A stretch of 64,000 nucleotides of DNA from Saccharofermentans sp. (GCA_016292215.1 JAEFBB010000004.1:40958-104957), one strand, 5' to 3'. Counted from the stretch's first letter, positions 34,581 through 44,235 are shown. Numbers and translations are program-made. The notes: a model not told the origin generated them from the letters alone.

Positions 34581-36320
34581 TCAGCCTACTCCGTCACTTA
34601 AGCAGGTAGCTCTCGCATTGCGGTCAACCGGGATCTGGATGTCGCCCTTATCGCGTCTGTCGCGAAGAACAGAGATTATCGCGAGGTTATCGACAGGAGC
34701 TTCCGTAGCCGGCTTCAAAGGCGTCTTTCCTGCGAAAACGCTGCCTTCGAGCTCTGCGCTGTAATCCGTGATGCAAATTTTGTACTTCGTATCGTTATCG
34801 GCAATATCGACCTTTGTGCCGTCGCTCAAAGTGATGCTGACGATCTCGATCACGGGGTTTTCTTCAGTACCGATATTCTTGTACTCGAATGTGAGGCCCG
34901 ATACCTGGTCACCGAAGTCGCCGTTAACAAAACCGTTGGCGAGCTGCTGTGCAAGCTCTAATCCGGAGACCTCATAGACCAGCAGAGAATTATTGAACGG
35001 ACAGAGAGTGTAGATATCTCCGACAGAGATCTGGAGCATGCCGTCCTGAGGAACCTCAAAATCCTTGCCGACACCGCCGCCGTTATAGAAGGCAGCAACA
35101 ACGCCTTCCTTCTTCATGTATTCAAGCATCATTGACGTAACGAAATTACCGCCTGCGGTATTAGTTCCGCTGATGACATTCCGGCTATCAATGCTTGTCT
35201 CGATATAGCCAAGAGACTCATTCATCTGGTCGTTTATCGAATCCAATGCGGCATGTGAGATCTCCATGATGACAGGATCGAGATTCTCGCCATTTGCGGA
35301 AGTGTCATAAAGCTTCTCCGGCTCATCGACGATCGATGTGTAACTGAGATCTTCGATCGTTACGTTGCCGTCCTTATCGACTACGAGAATAGCGCTCGAA
35401 AAGCCCTGCGCGTCCTTATCAGTCTGGATATAAGCAATGCCGTTGGATGCAAATCCGCAGACAACCTCTTCAGTGTGAGAGCCTGTAACGAGGTCAACGT
35501 CAGCAGGATCGAGCGCGTCTGCTACTGCTTCAGGATCTGCGTGTGTAACAACGATCGTTAAGGCAGGCTGCTCGGAAAGGTTGATCTCCTTAACGCGCTG
35601 TGAGAATTCGGCAAGATCTGCGTGGATCTCAAACGCTGAGAATTTTGAGCTTGAGATCTGTGAAGAATAATCCGGGATATAACCGATCAAAGCGATGCGC
35701 AGACCGGCCTTCTCGACGATTACATAATCCTTTGTGGAAAGCGTTCTTCTCTGATTGTCTGAGTTATACAGGTTTGCCGCGATAACGGGGATCGCAGGAT
35801 CGTTCGCGAACTCACCGAGCTCATATGCGGGAACCGTAGCAGAGACGTCAGAAGCATACGTATTAAAATCCCAGTCAAACTCATCGTTGCCGACAGTGAC
35901 TGCGTCGTAGCCCATTTGGTCAAGCGCTGCCCTGAGCGCCGCACCTTCAGTGAAGCTCGATAACGGTGTGCCCTGATAGAGGTCGCCGCCGTCTACAAGA
36001 AGGACGCCGTCAAAATCTTCAGATGCCCTTGCATCGTTGAAGATCTTCGCCATATAGGCGAGTCTGTACTCGAAAGTGGACTTGTCGCCGCTTCTTGTAT
36101 CTATGAGGTTGCCCTGAATATCGCTCGTCTCGAAAAGAACGATTCGGGTGTCTTTGATCTCCTCTTCCTCGGATACAGTCGGAACCGTCAGCTCCACAGA
36201 AGGCTCTGTCGGCACCGGATCCGTATAGACCGAGATAACTGTATATCCAACGGCCACAACCAGAATAACCACTAAGGCTATTGCGAATAACGGGCCCTGA
36301 TACTTACTTGCTTTAGACAT
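34581..36320 (-). CDS. Membrane-anchored 5'-nucleotidase/UshA-like protein with altered metal-site residues
   Basis: A 579-residue protein from the ATG at 36320 (GGGAG upstream). A single N-terminal helix at about 8-30 anchors it outside the cell. Residues about 55-310 match the metallophosphoesterase domain and 330-560 the C-terminal 5'-nucleotidase domain (NAGGNFVTSMMLEYMKKEGVVAAFYNGGG, LCPFNNSLLVYEVSG). Motif by motif, the usual D-x-H reads SDIQG, GGDxxxG is intact (DGGDLYQG), GNHE reads GNDEFD, and the GHSH-type motif reads GSHTEE. Loss of the first His and of the GNHE His suggests altered or lost catalysis, or a changed metal site. Monocistronic. Confidence 0.8.
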   Translation of the reverse strand: MSKASKYQGPLFAIALVVILVVAVGYTVISVYTDPVPTEPSVELTVPTVSEEEEIKDTRIVLFETSDIQGNLIDTRSGDKSTFEYRLAYMAKIFNDARASEDFDGVLLVDGGDLYQGTPLSSFTEGAALRAALDQMGYDAVTVGNDEFDWDFNTYASDVSATVPAYELGEFANDPAIPVIAANLYNSDNQRRTLSTKDYVIVEKAGLRIALIGYIPDYSSQISSSKFSAFEIHADLAEFSQRVKEINLSEQPALTIVVTHADPEAVADALDPADVDLVTGSHTEEVVCGFASNGIAYIQTDKDAQGFSSAILVVDKDGNVTIEDLSYTSIVDEPEKLYDTSANGENLDPVIMEISHAALDSINDQMNESLGYIETSIDSRNVISGTNTAGGNFVTSMMLEYMKKEGVVAAFYNGGGVGKDFEVPQDGMLQISVGDIYTLCPFNNSLLVYEVSGLELAQQLANGFVNGDFGDQVSGLTFEYKNIGTEENPVIEIVSITLSDGTKVDIADNDTKYKICITDYSAELEGSVFAGKTPLKPATEAPVDNLAIISVLRDRRDKGDIQIPVDRNARATCLSDGVG

Positions 36321-36413
36321 AAAATAGTCTCCCTTTATAATATCCACGTTATATTAGACTAAAATAATAAAGGGTTCAACCTTGAAAGTATAAAAGACTG
36401 ATTTTAAAGACTC

Positions 36414-36932
36414 TTAAATGAACTCCGTGAGCTCCCACTTCATCGGCAAATACTTGCCTTGACCGTCTACCTTCGTAAAAGCGTTGGACTTTGAATCAAA
36501 CTTCATGTAGCTCGGATCGGGCTCGAAAGGCGGATTCGGATCCATCATCAAAACACCGCTTGCGCACAGATAAATATACGCATTCTCTCCGCCGCTGAGC
36601 AAACAATAAGGACCAAGATCAGAATGGTACACGATTACGCTTGTAAATCTCGTGTAAGAGTTGTCGTCTATGATGCCGATAAGGAGCTCTTCCACGCCGT
36701 CTCCGTCCAGATCCTGCAGCAGATAACCCTTTTTGTAGCTCTTGTCCTTAAGGACGCCGGACACCACGTAATTTGTCGGCTCTTCCTTAAAGCCGTACCT
36801 GATGCCGTCCCCGTAAAACTGCAGCGCATCATTGTACCAGCCCTTCAGCGCCGACTTCTTGCATCCGGTCATGCCGAAAACAACAGACGCCAAAAGCGTT
36901 AAGATCAGTAGTGTTGAAGTAACCTTTTTCAT
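36414..36932 (-). CDS. Small lipoprotein of unknown function
   Basis: A 172-residue lipoprotein: signal peptide with lipobox VFGMTGC (C24). The mature part contains LLQDLDGDGVEELLIGIIDD, a pattern seen in FG-GAP/VCBS-like or EF-hand-like secreted proteins, followed by mixed strands. GGGAGAATTGAT precedes the ATG. No family can be named. Located on the minus strand between the 5'-nucleotidase-like gene and the tRNA-Arg repeat region. Confidence 0.7.
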   Translation of the reverse strand: MKKVTSTLLILTLLASVVFGMTGCKKSALKGWYNDALQFYGDGIRYGFKEEPTNYVVSGVLKDKSYKKGYLLQDLDGDGVEELLIGIIDDNSYTRFTSVIVYHSDLGPYCLLSGGENAYIYLCASGVLMMDPNPPFEPDPSYMKFDSKSNAFTKVDGQGKYLPMKWELTEFI

Positions 36933-36993
36933 ATCAATTCTCCCTTAATCCAATGGTAAAAATAATTTTATAAGATTTGACCCCATCTATCAA

Positions 36994-37316
36994 CTGCCGC
37001 AGGCAAATTACGTCCGGCCTCCCTTCTCACCGCCAAGTAAATAGACCTTTGCAACTAGTTACTTAATCCCGCAGTCACTTCCGGTACGCCGTTTCAGTCG
37101 CCAATAGAAAACCTTCCTTCAACTAGTTAATTAGTTCTGCAGTCAGTTGCGGTACGCCGTTAAAGACGACAAGTAAAAAGCTTCCTTCAACTAGTTAATT
37201 TGCCGCAGGCAAATTACGGCCGGCCTCCCTTCTCACCGCCAAGTAAATAGACCTTTGCAACTAGTTAATTTGCCGCAGGCAAATTACTGTTCGTACGTTG
37301 CAAAGGTCTATTAATC
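36994..37316. repeat. Tandem array of 68-70 bp units downstream of tRNA-Arg
   Basis: Four complete units end in CTAGTTA at 37055-37061, 37123-37129, 37191-37197 and 37261-37267 (periods 68, 68, 70), and a fifth partial unit reaches the tRNA 3' trailer. Units 1 and 4 are nearly identical to each other, and 2 and 3 to each other (order A-B-B-A). A units contain GCCGCAGGC flanked by AAATT palindromic arms, and CCAAGTAAATAGACCTTTGC. The last is an inverted copy of the tRNA trailer (CAAAGGTCTATT, 37301-37312), so the transcript could form a long hairpin. Confidence 0.85.
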
Positions 37317-37317
37317 T

Positions 37318-37392
37318 TGGCGCTCCAAGCAGGAGTCGAACCCGCATCTACGGTACCGGAAACCGCTATTCTATCCGTTAGACTATTGGAGC
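37318..37392 (-). tRNA. tRNA-Arg (anticodon CCG)
   Basis: On the minus strand GCTCCAA at the 5' end pairs with TTGGAGC, the anticodon stem GCGGT/ACCGT encloses TTCCGGT (anticodon CCG, reading CGG), the T arm is GCGGG-TTCGACT-CCTGC, and CCA is encoded (37318-37320). Confidence 0.95.
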
Positions 37393-37407
37393 AATATTTC
37401 GCGATTA

Positions 37408-40400
37408 TTATACTTTATCTTCTTCAGGCTTGTCAGCAGGAGTCCGGTTGTCGTCAAGGATCTTGAGGAGTCCCACGATCTCCTGGACTGTCTTGTCCTG
37501 CTTAACGGATGAAGGCTTGAAAAGCATGTAAGGCACTGCGCCGGTCGCGTTGATGGTAACGCGGGCACCATAGAAATGATCCCGCATCAAAGCGCCCAAT
37601 GCCTGCATATCGATCTGAAGATTAGGGTTGAGATAAAGCCTTACGCCGGCATTCTTGATCGAAGCTTTGGTAAAGCCCAGTGTGCCTGCAAGAGACCTCA
37701 TAAGAGAGATGCCTGAGAGGATATAAACCTCCGAAGGAGCATCGCCGTAACGGTCCGTAACTTCATCGATGAAGTCGCTGTAAGATTCGAATCCGTTTAT
37801 GTCTCCTATGCGTCTGTAGCAGCTCATACGTCCTGCCTCATCCTGGATGTAGGAAGCGGGAATATATGCATCATAATCGACTTCGACAACAAAGCCCTTA
37901 TCAGCGCTTTCGCTATGTCCGGTGAGGATATCGGTATCGAGCACTTCGTCTTTTCCGGACTTCAAGAGACGTACTTCTTCATCGAGCAGACGGCAGTACA
38001 ATTCATAACCGATAACGTCCATCTGGCCGTGCTGTTCGGCGCCCAGAAGGCTTCCTGCGCCGCGGACTTCAAGGTCGCGCATAGCGATCCTGACACCGGA
38101 ACCGAGCTCGGTGAATTCACGCAGGGCGTTAAGTCTTTTCGTTGCTTCCTCATTTAGAACTGCATCAGCATCGTAAGTGATGTAAGCATATGCTTGTCTG
38201 TCGGACCTGCCGACACGGCCCTTGATCTGATAGAGCTGCGAGAGGCCGAAGCGGTCGGCATTCTCAACGATAAGTGTGTTGACGTTCGGCATATCTACGC
38301 CGTTCTCGATAATGGTCGTGCAGACGAGGATGTCGTATTTGCCTTCGATGAAGTCCGCAACGACTGTCTCAAGGCCGTTCTCGGGCATCTGGCCGTGCGC
38401 GTAAGTGACGCGGACGCCGGGCATTGCTTTAGCGAGACTGTCTGCGACTTTGTCGATATCGGAGGTCTTGTTATAGAGGTAGAAGATCTGGCCTCCTCTG
38501 GCAATCTCACGCATGCACGCCTGGACGATGATCTGCTCGTCGTAACCCATTACATAGGTCTGTACGGCGCGCCTGTTAAACGGCGCTTCTTCGAGCGTGG
38601 ATATGTCGCGGATGCCGGATAATGACATGTGCAGCGTTCTCGGAATAGGCGTAGCGGAAAGAGACAGCACATCAACGTCTGTCTTCATGGATTTGATCTT
38701 CTCTTTATGGTTAACGCCGAACCTCTGTTCCTCGTCAACTACAAGAAGCCCCAGATGTGGCGGTCTGACGTCATTTGAGAGCACTCGGTGCGTGCCGATG
38801 ATGACATCGATCTTGCCGTTCTTGATGTCTATAAGGCTCTGTCTGATCTGCGCCTGCGGAACGAATCTTGAGAGCAGGCAGACGTTTACAGGGAAGTCTT
38901 TTACCCTGCTCATGAAGTTCTCGTAATGCTGCTGCGCGAGGAGCGTTGTAGGCGCGAGCATTATGACCTGGCGGCCGTTCATTACAGCCTTGAACATAGC
39001 CCTGAAAGCTACTTCGGTCTTGCCGAATCCGACGTCTCCGCAAAGGAGTCTGTCCATCGGTCTTTCAGATTCGAGATCTGCCTTTATCTCATGCGTCGCG
39101 CGGAGCTGGTCGTCAGTCTCAACGTACGGGAATTTATCTTCAAAAAGCTTCTGCTGCTCTTCATCAGGAGCGCACGCAAAGCCTTTGTTTACGCTTCTTG
39201 CGGCATATATCTTGAGCAGGTCGTAAGCGACTTTCTTGATCGCTTCCCTTGCCCTTGATACTGACCTCTTCCACTCGTCTCCGCCGAGCCTTGAGAGCTT
39301 CGGATCGCGCTCACCGGGGCCAACGTATTTTTGGAGTGAATCAAGGTTTTCGGGCAGGATATAAAGCGTCTCGCCTTTTGCGTAAGTGAGCTTAAGATAG
39401 TCCTTGCGGATCTCGCCTACCCTCATGTTGACGAGGCCTTCATAGCGGCCGACACCGTGCTTATCGTGTACTACGTAATCTCCGGGACTGATCTCGCTGA
39501 AGAAATTGATGCGGTTGCCGCCCTTCTTCTTTGTGGGGCGCTTTTGCTCGGCGCCGTAGAGCTCCTGCTCGCCTAAGACCGTTATGCCGAGCTTCGGATA
39601 TGTAAATCCTGCCGGAAGAGGAGCGTCGATAATGCCCGCAAAGCAGTCGTGCTCAGCCAGACGGTCCTTGAGCTGCTCGCTTCTGCGGCCGTGATGGGCC
39701 ACCATGTATACGTCTTTGGATTTTTTAATGAACTCTGCGAGCTCTTCTGCCCTGCCGGAGAAGTTATCGGCCGGAAAGCCCGAGACTGTAGCGGTTTTGC
39801 CGCCCGGGAGGCCGTTACCGGATGACTGGAACATTGATAAAGTAACAATGTTATCCAGCCCGTCCAAGGTCTTCATGAGCTTACTGAGGTTCACCATCGC
39901 GGACGGAGAGCACGTAGGAGCGATACCGATCTCAAAAGATTCCCTGCATCGCTGTGCGTACTCGCCTGCGTATGCGTTCATTCTCGCGTCGATGTCTACC
40001 ATCTCGTCCGCGAAAAAGACCACATCATCTCCGTTTACATAATCTATCGCCGTCCCGAACTTCTCTAAGATCACGCCGAGCCATCTGCTGATACCAGTAG
40101 GCTCAATGCCGTTCCTGATCTTCTCGGCGTCGCCCGTGGCAGTTCTCGAGAGGAGCTCGGCCGCGCGCCTTGCTTCTCTCGTGGCCGTGTTCATCTTGGA
40201 AAGGTCTTCCTGGACGCGCTCTAAGATGATGTCAGCGATCTCATCTCTGGTATCTTCGGGGAACGCGAAAACGCTTGCAGGCACGGCAACAGTCTCTTCG
40301 AGCTGGCCCGTGGATCTCTGCGTCTCCCTGTCGAAAGTCTTTATCTGGTCTATCTCGGTATCAAAGAAGCTTATTCTCACAGGCTCCGTGTAAGAAGGCG

Positions 40401-40962
40401 AATAAATATCCACGATGTCTCCCCTTACGGAAAACTCGCCCTTCTCCATTACCTGCGGAACATTCTCGTAGCCGTTAAGAAGCAGCGCTGAGACAAGCTC
40501 GTCACGCTCCATCTCCTGGCCGACTTTGAGGTTGATTATCCTTTTCCTGAAGGTCTCTGCGGGCTCAAGTTTGTTAAGCAGGGCACCTGCCGTGATTACG
40601 GCAGCCCCGAAATCGCCCGTAACGAGCTCTGAGAGCGCGAGCGTGCGTGTGAGCTCTAATTCTCTTGAAGAAGCCTCCGCGCTCACGAGAGACAGCTCTG
40701 AGGGCGCCAGAACGGCCACCGGCTCATCCGTGAATGCTGCGCAGTATGCCGCGGTGCTCCTTGCCCTGGCACTGTCAGGCTCAATGAATACTGCTTTTCG
40801 CGAATTAAGGCGCGCAAGAGCCATCGCAACAAAGACCTTCTGCTCATTGCAAAGGCCTGTGATGTTAAGATGGTTTCCCGTCTTAAGACTTGAGGAAAAA
40901 TCGGCGGTGAGCTCTTTGTCGGATGCGATCCTGCCAAGAAGCTCAATAAGTCTGTTATCCAT
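37408..40962 (-). CDS. mfd: Transcription-repair coupling factor Mfd
   Basis: An 1184-residue protein from the ATG at 40962, the usual Mfd length. The N-terminal UvrB-like part is present (residues about 130-330; GDIVDIYSP). The RNA-polymerase-interacting domain starts near PGDYVVHDKHGVGRYEGLVNM. The RecG-like translocase follows: Walker A DVGFGKTEVAFRA, DEEQ box VVDEEQRFGV, SATPIPRTL, and motif VI around QIKGRVGRSDRQAYAY. The C-terminal TRCF domain closes the protein. Mfd removes stalled RNA polymerase and recruits UvrA. The start overlaps the pth stop by 8 bp, the conserved pth-mfd order of Firmicutes. The tRNA-Arg gene starts 15 bp past its stop. Confidence 0.97.
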   Translation of the reverse strand: MDNRLIELLGRIASDKELTADFSSSLKTGNHLNITGLCNEQKVFVAMALARLNSRKAVFIEPDSARARSTAAYCAAFTDEPVAVLAPSELSLVSAEASSRELELTRTLALSELVTGDFGAAVITAGALLNKLEPAETFRKRIINLKVGQEMERDELVSALLLNGYENVPQVMEKGEFSVRGDIVDIYSPSYTEPVRISFFDTEIDQIKTFDRETQRSTGQLEETVAVPASVFAFPEDTRDEIADIILERVQEDLSKMNTATREARRAAELLSRTATGDAEKIRNGIEPTGISRWLGVILEKFGTAIDYVNGDDVVFFADEMVDIDARMNAYAGEYAQRCRESFEIGIAPTCSPSAMVNLSKLMKTLDGLDNIVTLSMFQSSGNGLPGGKTATVSGFPADNFSGRAEELAEFIKKSKDVYMVAHHGRRSEQLKDRLAEHDCFAGIIDAPLPAGFTYPKLGITVLGEQELYGAEQKRPTKKKGGNRINFFSEISPGDYVVHDKHGVGRYEGLVNMRVGEIRKDYLKLTYAKGETLYILPENLDSLQKYVGPGERDPKLSRLGGDEWKRSVSRAREAIKKVAYDLLKIYAARSVNKGFACAPDEEQQKLFEDKFPYVETDDQLRATHEIKADLESERPMDRLLCGDVGFGKTEVAFRAMFKAVMNGRQVIMLAPTTLLAQQHYENFMSRVKDFPVNVCLLSRFVPQAQIRQSLIDIKNGKIDVIIGTHRVLSNDVRPPHLGLLVVDEEQRFGVNHKEKIKSMKTDVDVLSLSATPIPRTLHMSLSGIRDISTLEEAPFNRRAVQTYVMGYDEQIIVQACMREIARGGQIFYLYNKTSDIDKVADSLAKAMPGVRVTYAHGQMPENGLETVVADFIEGKYDILVCTTIIENGVDMPNVNTLIVENADRFGLSQLYQIKGRVGRSDRQAYAYITYDADAVLNEEATKRLNALREFTELGSGVRIAMRDLEVRGAGSLLGAEQHGQMDVIGYELYCRLLDEEVRLLKSGKDEVLDTDILTGHSESADKGFVVEVDYDAYIPASYIQDEAGRMSCYRRIGDINGFESYSDFIDEVTDRYGDAPSEVYILSGISLMRSLAGTLGFTKASIKNAGVRLYLNPNLQIDMQALGALMRDHFYGARVTINATGAVPYMLFKPSSVKQDKTVQEIVGLLKILDDNRTPADKPEEDKV

Positions 40963-41485
40963 TGGAGATGATCTCCTCCACGGCCTCACAGGCTTTGATA
41001 AACGCGTCGTTAAGCATCGGCCGGTCATCCTTCGGCACTTCAGACAGAACGTAATTTACGAGCTCCCAGTTCTCAGGAACGGGGCCCGTGCCGATGCGTA
41101 CTCTCGGAAACTCTTCCGTGCCCAGATGCTGGATCACGGACTTCATGCCGTTGTGCGTGCCCGCACTGCCCTTCGGCCTGACTCTGATGGTTCCCTTCGC
41201 TATATCGATATCATCGTAAACAATGATGATGTTCTTCGGCGGGACCTTGTAGAACTTTGAGATCTCTATAAGGCACTCGCCGGAATTGTTCATATATGTG
41301 ACGGGCTTGATGATGATGACATCCTGCCCGTTGATCTTGCCCTTGCCCCAGAGGCCCTTGTACTTCTCTTTGCCCAGGAAAATGTCATGCTTATCAGCGA
41401 GCATATCTACAGCGAGATAGCCCATGTTGTGCCATGTGTAAAGATACTGTTTTCCCGGATTACCGAGCCCGGCTACTATCCACAT
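40955..41485 (-). CDS. pth: Peptidyl-tRNA hydrolase
   Basis: A 176-residue enzyme, slightly short of the usual 185-190, that frees peptides from peptidyl-tRNA. The signature AGLGNPGKQYLYTWHNMGYLAVD carries the catalytic His and nearby Asn; KPVTYMNNSGE and YDDIDIAKGTIRVRPKGSAGTHNGMKSVIQHLGTEEFPRVRIGTG are further conserved blocks. Lies between glmU and mfd on the minus strand, overlapping mfd, in the classical glmU-pth-mfd order (no ribosomal protein bL25 gene between). Confidence 0.96.
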   Translation of the reverse strand: MWIVAGLGNPGKQYLYTWHNMGYLAVDMLADKHDIFLGKEKYKGLWGKGKINGQDVIIIKPVTYMNNSGECLIEISKFYKVPPKNIIIVYDDIDIAKGTIRVRPKGSAGTHNGMKSVIQHLGTEEFPRVRIGTGPVPENWELVNYVLSEVPKDDRPMLNDAFIKACEAVEEIISNG

Positions 41486-41500
41486 AAAAGTCTTACCGCG

Positions 41501-42916
41501 TCAGACCTCAGAACGTCTGTCGTCAAGTCTGATATAGTTCTCGCCTCTCATACGGCTCTTGTTTGCAACCCAGTTATCCTTATTGAGCTGCTTGGATCTG
41601 CCGATACCAAGAGACAAAGCAGGAACGTCAGATGTGATCGTGGAGCCTGCAGCGATGTAGCAGTCCTTGCCCAAGACAACGGAAGATACGATATTGGAGT
41701 TGCCTCCGATGAATACGTTGTCTTCGATAGTACAGCCGATCTTGTCCTGGCCGTCGAAGTTACATGTGACGGTACCGCATCCGAAGTTAACATTGCGTCC
41801 GACCTTGGAGTCACCGATGTATGTAAGGTGACGGGCTCTCGTATATTCACCGATGTCAGAGCCCTTGACCTCAACGTATGCGCCGAGCGTAACGTGATCG
41901 TCGATCCTGGACTCAGGTCTGATGTGCGTGTAAGGTCCGATACGGCAGTCCTTGCCGATCGTGCTTGAAGCAACGATGGAATTATCTACGACCGTGCCGT
42001 CGCCGATGTCAGAACAGTCGATTCTCGTGTTCTCACCGATGATGCAGTCTTCGCCGATGTTCGTATTGCCGAGAAGAGTTGTGCCCGGAAGGATGACTGT
42101 ATCCTGTCCGATCTCGACTGCGTAGTGGATCCATGTAGCGTTGGGATCAACGATCTCTACGCCGTTAGCCATGTGATAGTCAAGGATCCTGTGATTCATG
42201 ATGTCTCTTACCTGGGCGAGCTGCTTTCTGTCATTGACTCCCCTTGTATCATCGAAATCGCATACAACGGCGCCTACAGTGAAGCCGTCGTCAATGAGGA
42301 TGCCGATAGTATCCGTGAGGTAATATTCCTTCTGCGCGTTGTTAGCGCCGATCCTGCCCAAAGCTGAAAGGAGCAGAGGCGTTCTGAACACGTACATGGA
42401 AGAATTGATCTCTTTGACCTTGAGCTCTTCAGGCGTGCAGTCCTTGTGCTCAACGATCTTAAGAACGTTGCCGTTCTTGCCTCTGATGATCCTGCCGTAA
42501 CCTGTAGGATCGTCAGCCTCAGCAGTGATGAGGATAGCTGCGCATGAAGAGGACTCGCTGTCGAAAGCGTCCAGAGCTTTTTTGATGGTCTCTGCAGAAA
42601 CCATCGGGCAGTCACCCGGAAGAACGATCGTAAGACCGTCTCTGCCTTCGAGGAAAGGCGCAGCCTGCATAACAGCGTGGCCTGTACCTCTCTGCTCCTC
42701 CTGAAGCACGTATGCGACGTTCTCGCCCAATACGCTTCTGATCTCAGCCTGTGCTTCACCTACTATATATACCTGATCCTGGCAGCCTGCCTCCTGAAGA
42801 GCATCGGCTACCCATTGGATGATCGGTTTGCCCGACACCTGGAACACGACTTTAGAATGCTTAGACTTCATTCGCGTGCTTTTTCCTGCCGCCATAACAA
42901 CCGCACTAATTTCCAT
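41501..42916 (-). CDS. glmU: Bifunctional GlmU (GlcNAc-1-P uridyltransferase / GlcN-1-P acetyltransferase)
   Basis: A 471-residue protein making UDP-GlcNAc for peptidoglycan. The N-terminal uridyltransferase starts VVMAAGKSTRMKSKHSKVV and includes LPGDCPMVSAETI and QEEQRGTGHAV. The C-terminal half is a left-handed beta-helix of hexapeptide repeats (GNTNIGEDCIIGENTRIDCSDIG) ending with the acetyltransferase part (SDIGEYTRARHLTYIGDSKVGRNVNFGCGTVTCNFDG). Upstream gene of the glmU-pth-mfd block. Confidence 0.97.
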   Translation of the reverse strand: MEISAVVMAAGKSTRMKSKHSKVVFQVSGKPIIQWVADALQEAGCQDQVYIVGEAQAEIRSVLGENVAYVLQEEQRGTGHAVMQAAPFLEGRDGLTIVLPGDCPMVSAETIKKALDAFDSESSSCAAILITAEADDPTGYGRIIRGKNGNVLKIVEHKDCTPEELKVKEINSSMYVFRTPLLLSALGRIGANNAQKEYYLTDTIGILIDDGFTVGAVVCDFDDTRGVNDRKQLAQVRDIMNHRILDYHMANGVEIVDPNATWIHYAVEIGQDTVILPGTTLLGNTNIGEDCIIGENTRIDCSDIGDGTVVDNSIVASSTIGKDCRIGPYTHIRPESRIDDHVTLGAYVEVKGSDIGEYTRARHLTYIGDSKVGRNVNFGCGTVTCNFDGQDKIGCTIEDNVFIGGNSNIVSSVVLGKDCYIAAGSTITSDVPALSLGIGRSKQLNKDNWVANKSRMRGENYIRLDDRRSEV

Positions 42917-42989
42917 AAATGAACCTCTTAAATGAAATATTCGGGAATACCCTTTGTATTATAGCAAATCTTTGACTTCTATTAAATGA

Positions 42990-43028
42990 AGAGCCCCGCA
43001 CTTTATGGGACAAAGTGCAGGGCTTAAT
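42990..43028 (-). terminator. Terminator downstream of ldh
   Basis: AGCCCCGCACTTT and AAAGTGCAGGGCT form a strong 13-bp stem (one G-T pair) around an ATGGGAC loop. It separates ldh from glmU. Confidence 0.75.
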
Positions 43029-43075
43029 ATTTTTGTTTTCGAGCTCGAAAAGCCTTTAATCAGGCATTTCCTTTA

Positions 43076-44029
43076 TCAGAGACCCTCTACGGAAGCGATT
43101 GCCTCACGCATATTTGCCTCAGATTTCTTGAGGAGCTCATACTCAGCTTCGGTAAGACGCATGTCGATGATCTTATCTACGCCGTTAGCACCGATGAGTG
43201 CAGGAACGTCAAGAGTAACACCGCTGATGCCGTACTCGCCGTTAAGTCTTGTAGCAACTGTTCTGATGGTGTGCTCGTCTTCTGTGATGCTTCTAAGAAG
43301 TGTAGCAGCGCTTACAGCGATACCGTTGAATGTAGCGCCCTTGAGCTTGATGATCTGAGCGCCGGAAGACTTTGTCTGCTGAGCGATCTCATCCTTAACA
43401 TCCTGGCCGAAAGGTACGCCGATTGCTTCTGCATACTCGTCGATACCCATACCGGCTACGTGAGTGTGGCTCCAGCAAGGGAACTGTGTCTCACCGTGCT
43501 CGCCGAGGATATAACCGTGAACGTTTCTGACGTCAACGCCGAGCTTTCTGGAGATAAGGACTCTGAAACGTGCAGAGTCAAGATTTGTACCGGAACCGAT
43601 GATCTTGCTGGAAGGAAGTCCGGACCACTCTGCAACCTTATAAGTAACGAGGTCGCAAGGATTGGAGATTACCATGATAACACCCTTGTTGTAGTGCTCC
43701 ATGATGCTGTCTGTGATGACGTGAGCGAGCTTGACGTTCTTCTTAGCAAGGTCAAGTCTTGTCTCGCCTTCTTTTCTCGGGATTCCTGCAGTGATGATGA
43801 TGCAGTCTGCATCCTTAACGTCGCTGTAGTCACCTGCGTGAATATACATATCGCCGATGAACGGAAGTCCGTGGCTGATATCAAGAGCCTCACCTAATGC
43901 CTTTTCCTTATTGACGTCAATAAGTACGAGCTCAGAGCAGAGCTGCTGCATTGCGATTGCGAAAGCTGTAGTAGATCCTACTGCGCCTGCGCCGATGATG
44001 GCGACTTTGGTTCCTTCTTGTTTATACAT
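43076..44029 (-). CDS. ldh: L-lactate dehydrogenase
   Basis: A 317-residue NAD-dependent enzyme converting pyruvate to L-lactate. VAIIGAGAVGSTTAFAI is the dinucleotide-binding loop. GIPRKEGETRLDL carries the Arg residues of the active-site loop, VISNPCDLVTYKVAEWSG and GSGTNLDSARFR are conserved, and GEHGETQFPCWS carries the catalytic His. The residues favour LDH over malate dehydrogenase. GGGGG precedes the ATG. Monocistronic between terminators at 42990 and 44240. A possible inverted-repeat operator lies at 44101-44125. Confidence 0.94.
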   Translation of the reverse strand: MYKQEGTKVAIIGAGAVGSTTAFAIAMQQLCSELVLIDVNKEKALGEALDISHGLPFIGDMYIHAGDYSDVKDADCIIITAGIPRKEGETRLDLAKKNVKLAHVITDSIMEHYNKGVIMVISNPCDLVTYKVAEWSGLPSSKIIGSGTNLDSARFRVLISRKLGVDVRNVHGYILGEHGETQFPCWSHTHVAGMGIDEYAEAIGVPFGQDVKDEIAQQTKSSGAQIIKLKGATFNGIAVSAATLLRSITEDEHTIRTVATRLNGEYGISGVTLDVPALIGANGVDKIIDMRLTEAEYELLKKSEANMREAIASVEGL

Positions 44030-44100
44030 ATCTCATATGCCCCCTTTTGTAGCAATACGAATGATATCAAGAACCCTCTTTCAAATAAAGTCATTATTCG

Positions 44101-44125
44101 TTGCAAAAATTACCTAAAATTTGCA
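44101..44125. promoter_or_regulatory. Inverted repeat upstream of ldh
   Basis: TGCAAAAATT and AAAATTTGCA, separated by 4 bp, form an imperfect palindrome about 75 bp upstream of the ldh start. It does not match the Rex consensus (TTGTTAA-N4-TTAACAA). The rest of this 278-bp gap holds the thrS terminator and AT-rich sequence. Confidence 0.3.
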
Positions 44126-44235
44126 CTCGGAATATGCTCGGGAAGTGTATTTTGATAATTTGATAATCAAAGTTTTTCCTTGATTTTGCAGGGTTTTCAG
44201 GGCTTTCAGAGTCCTTTTATCGAATTGACGGTTTT

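Noticed and set aside
40526..41260. Plus-strand frame opposite mfd/pth
   Set aside because: Antisense of two well-conserved genes; no ribosome-binding site.
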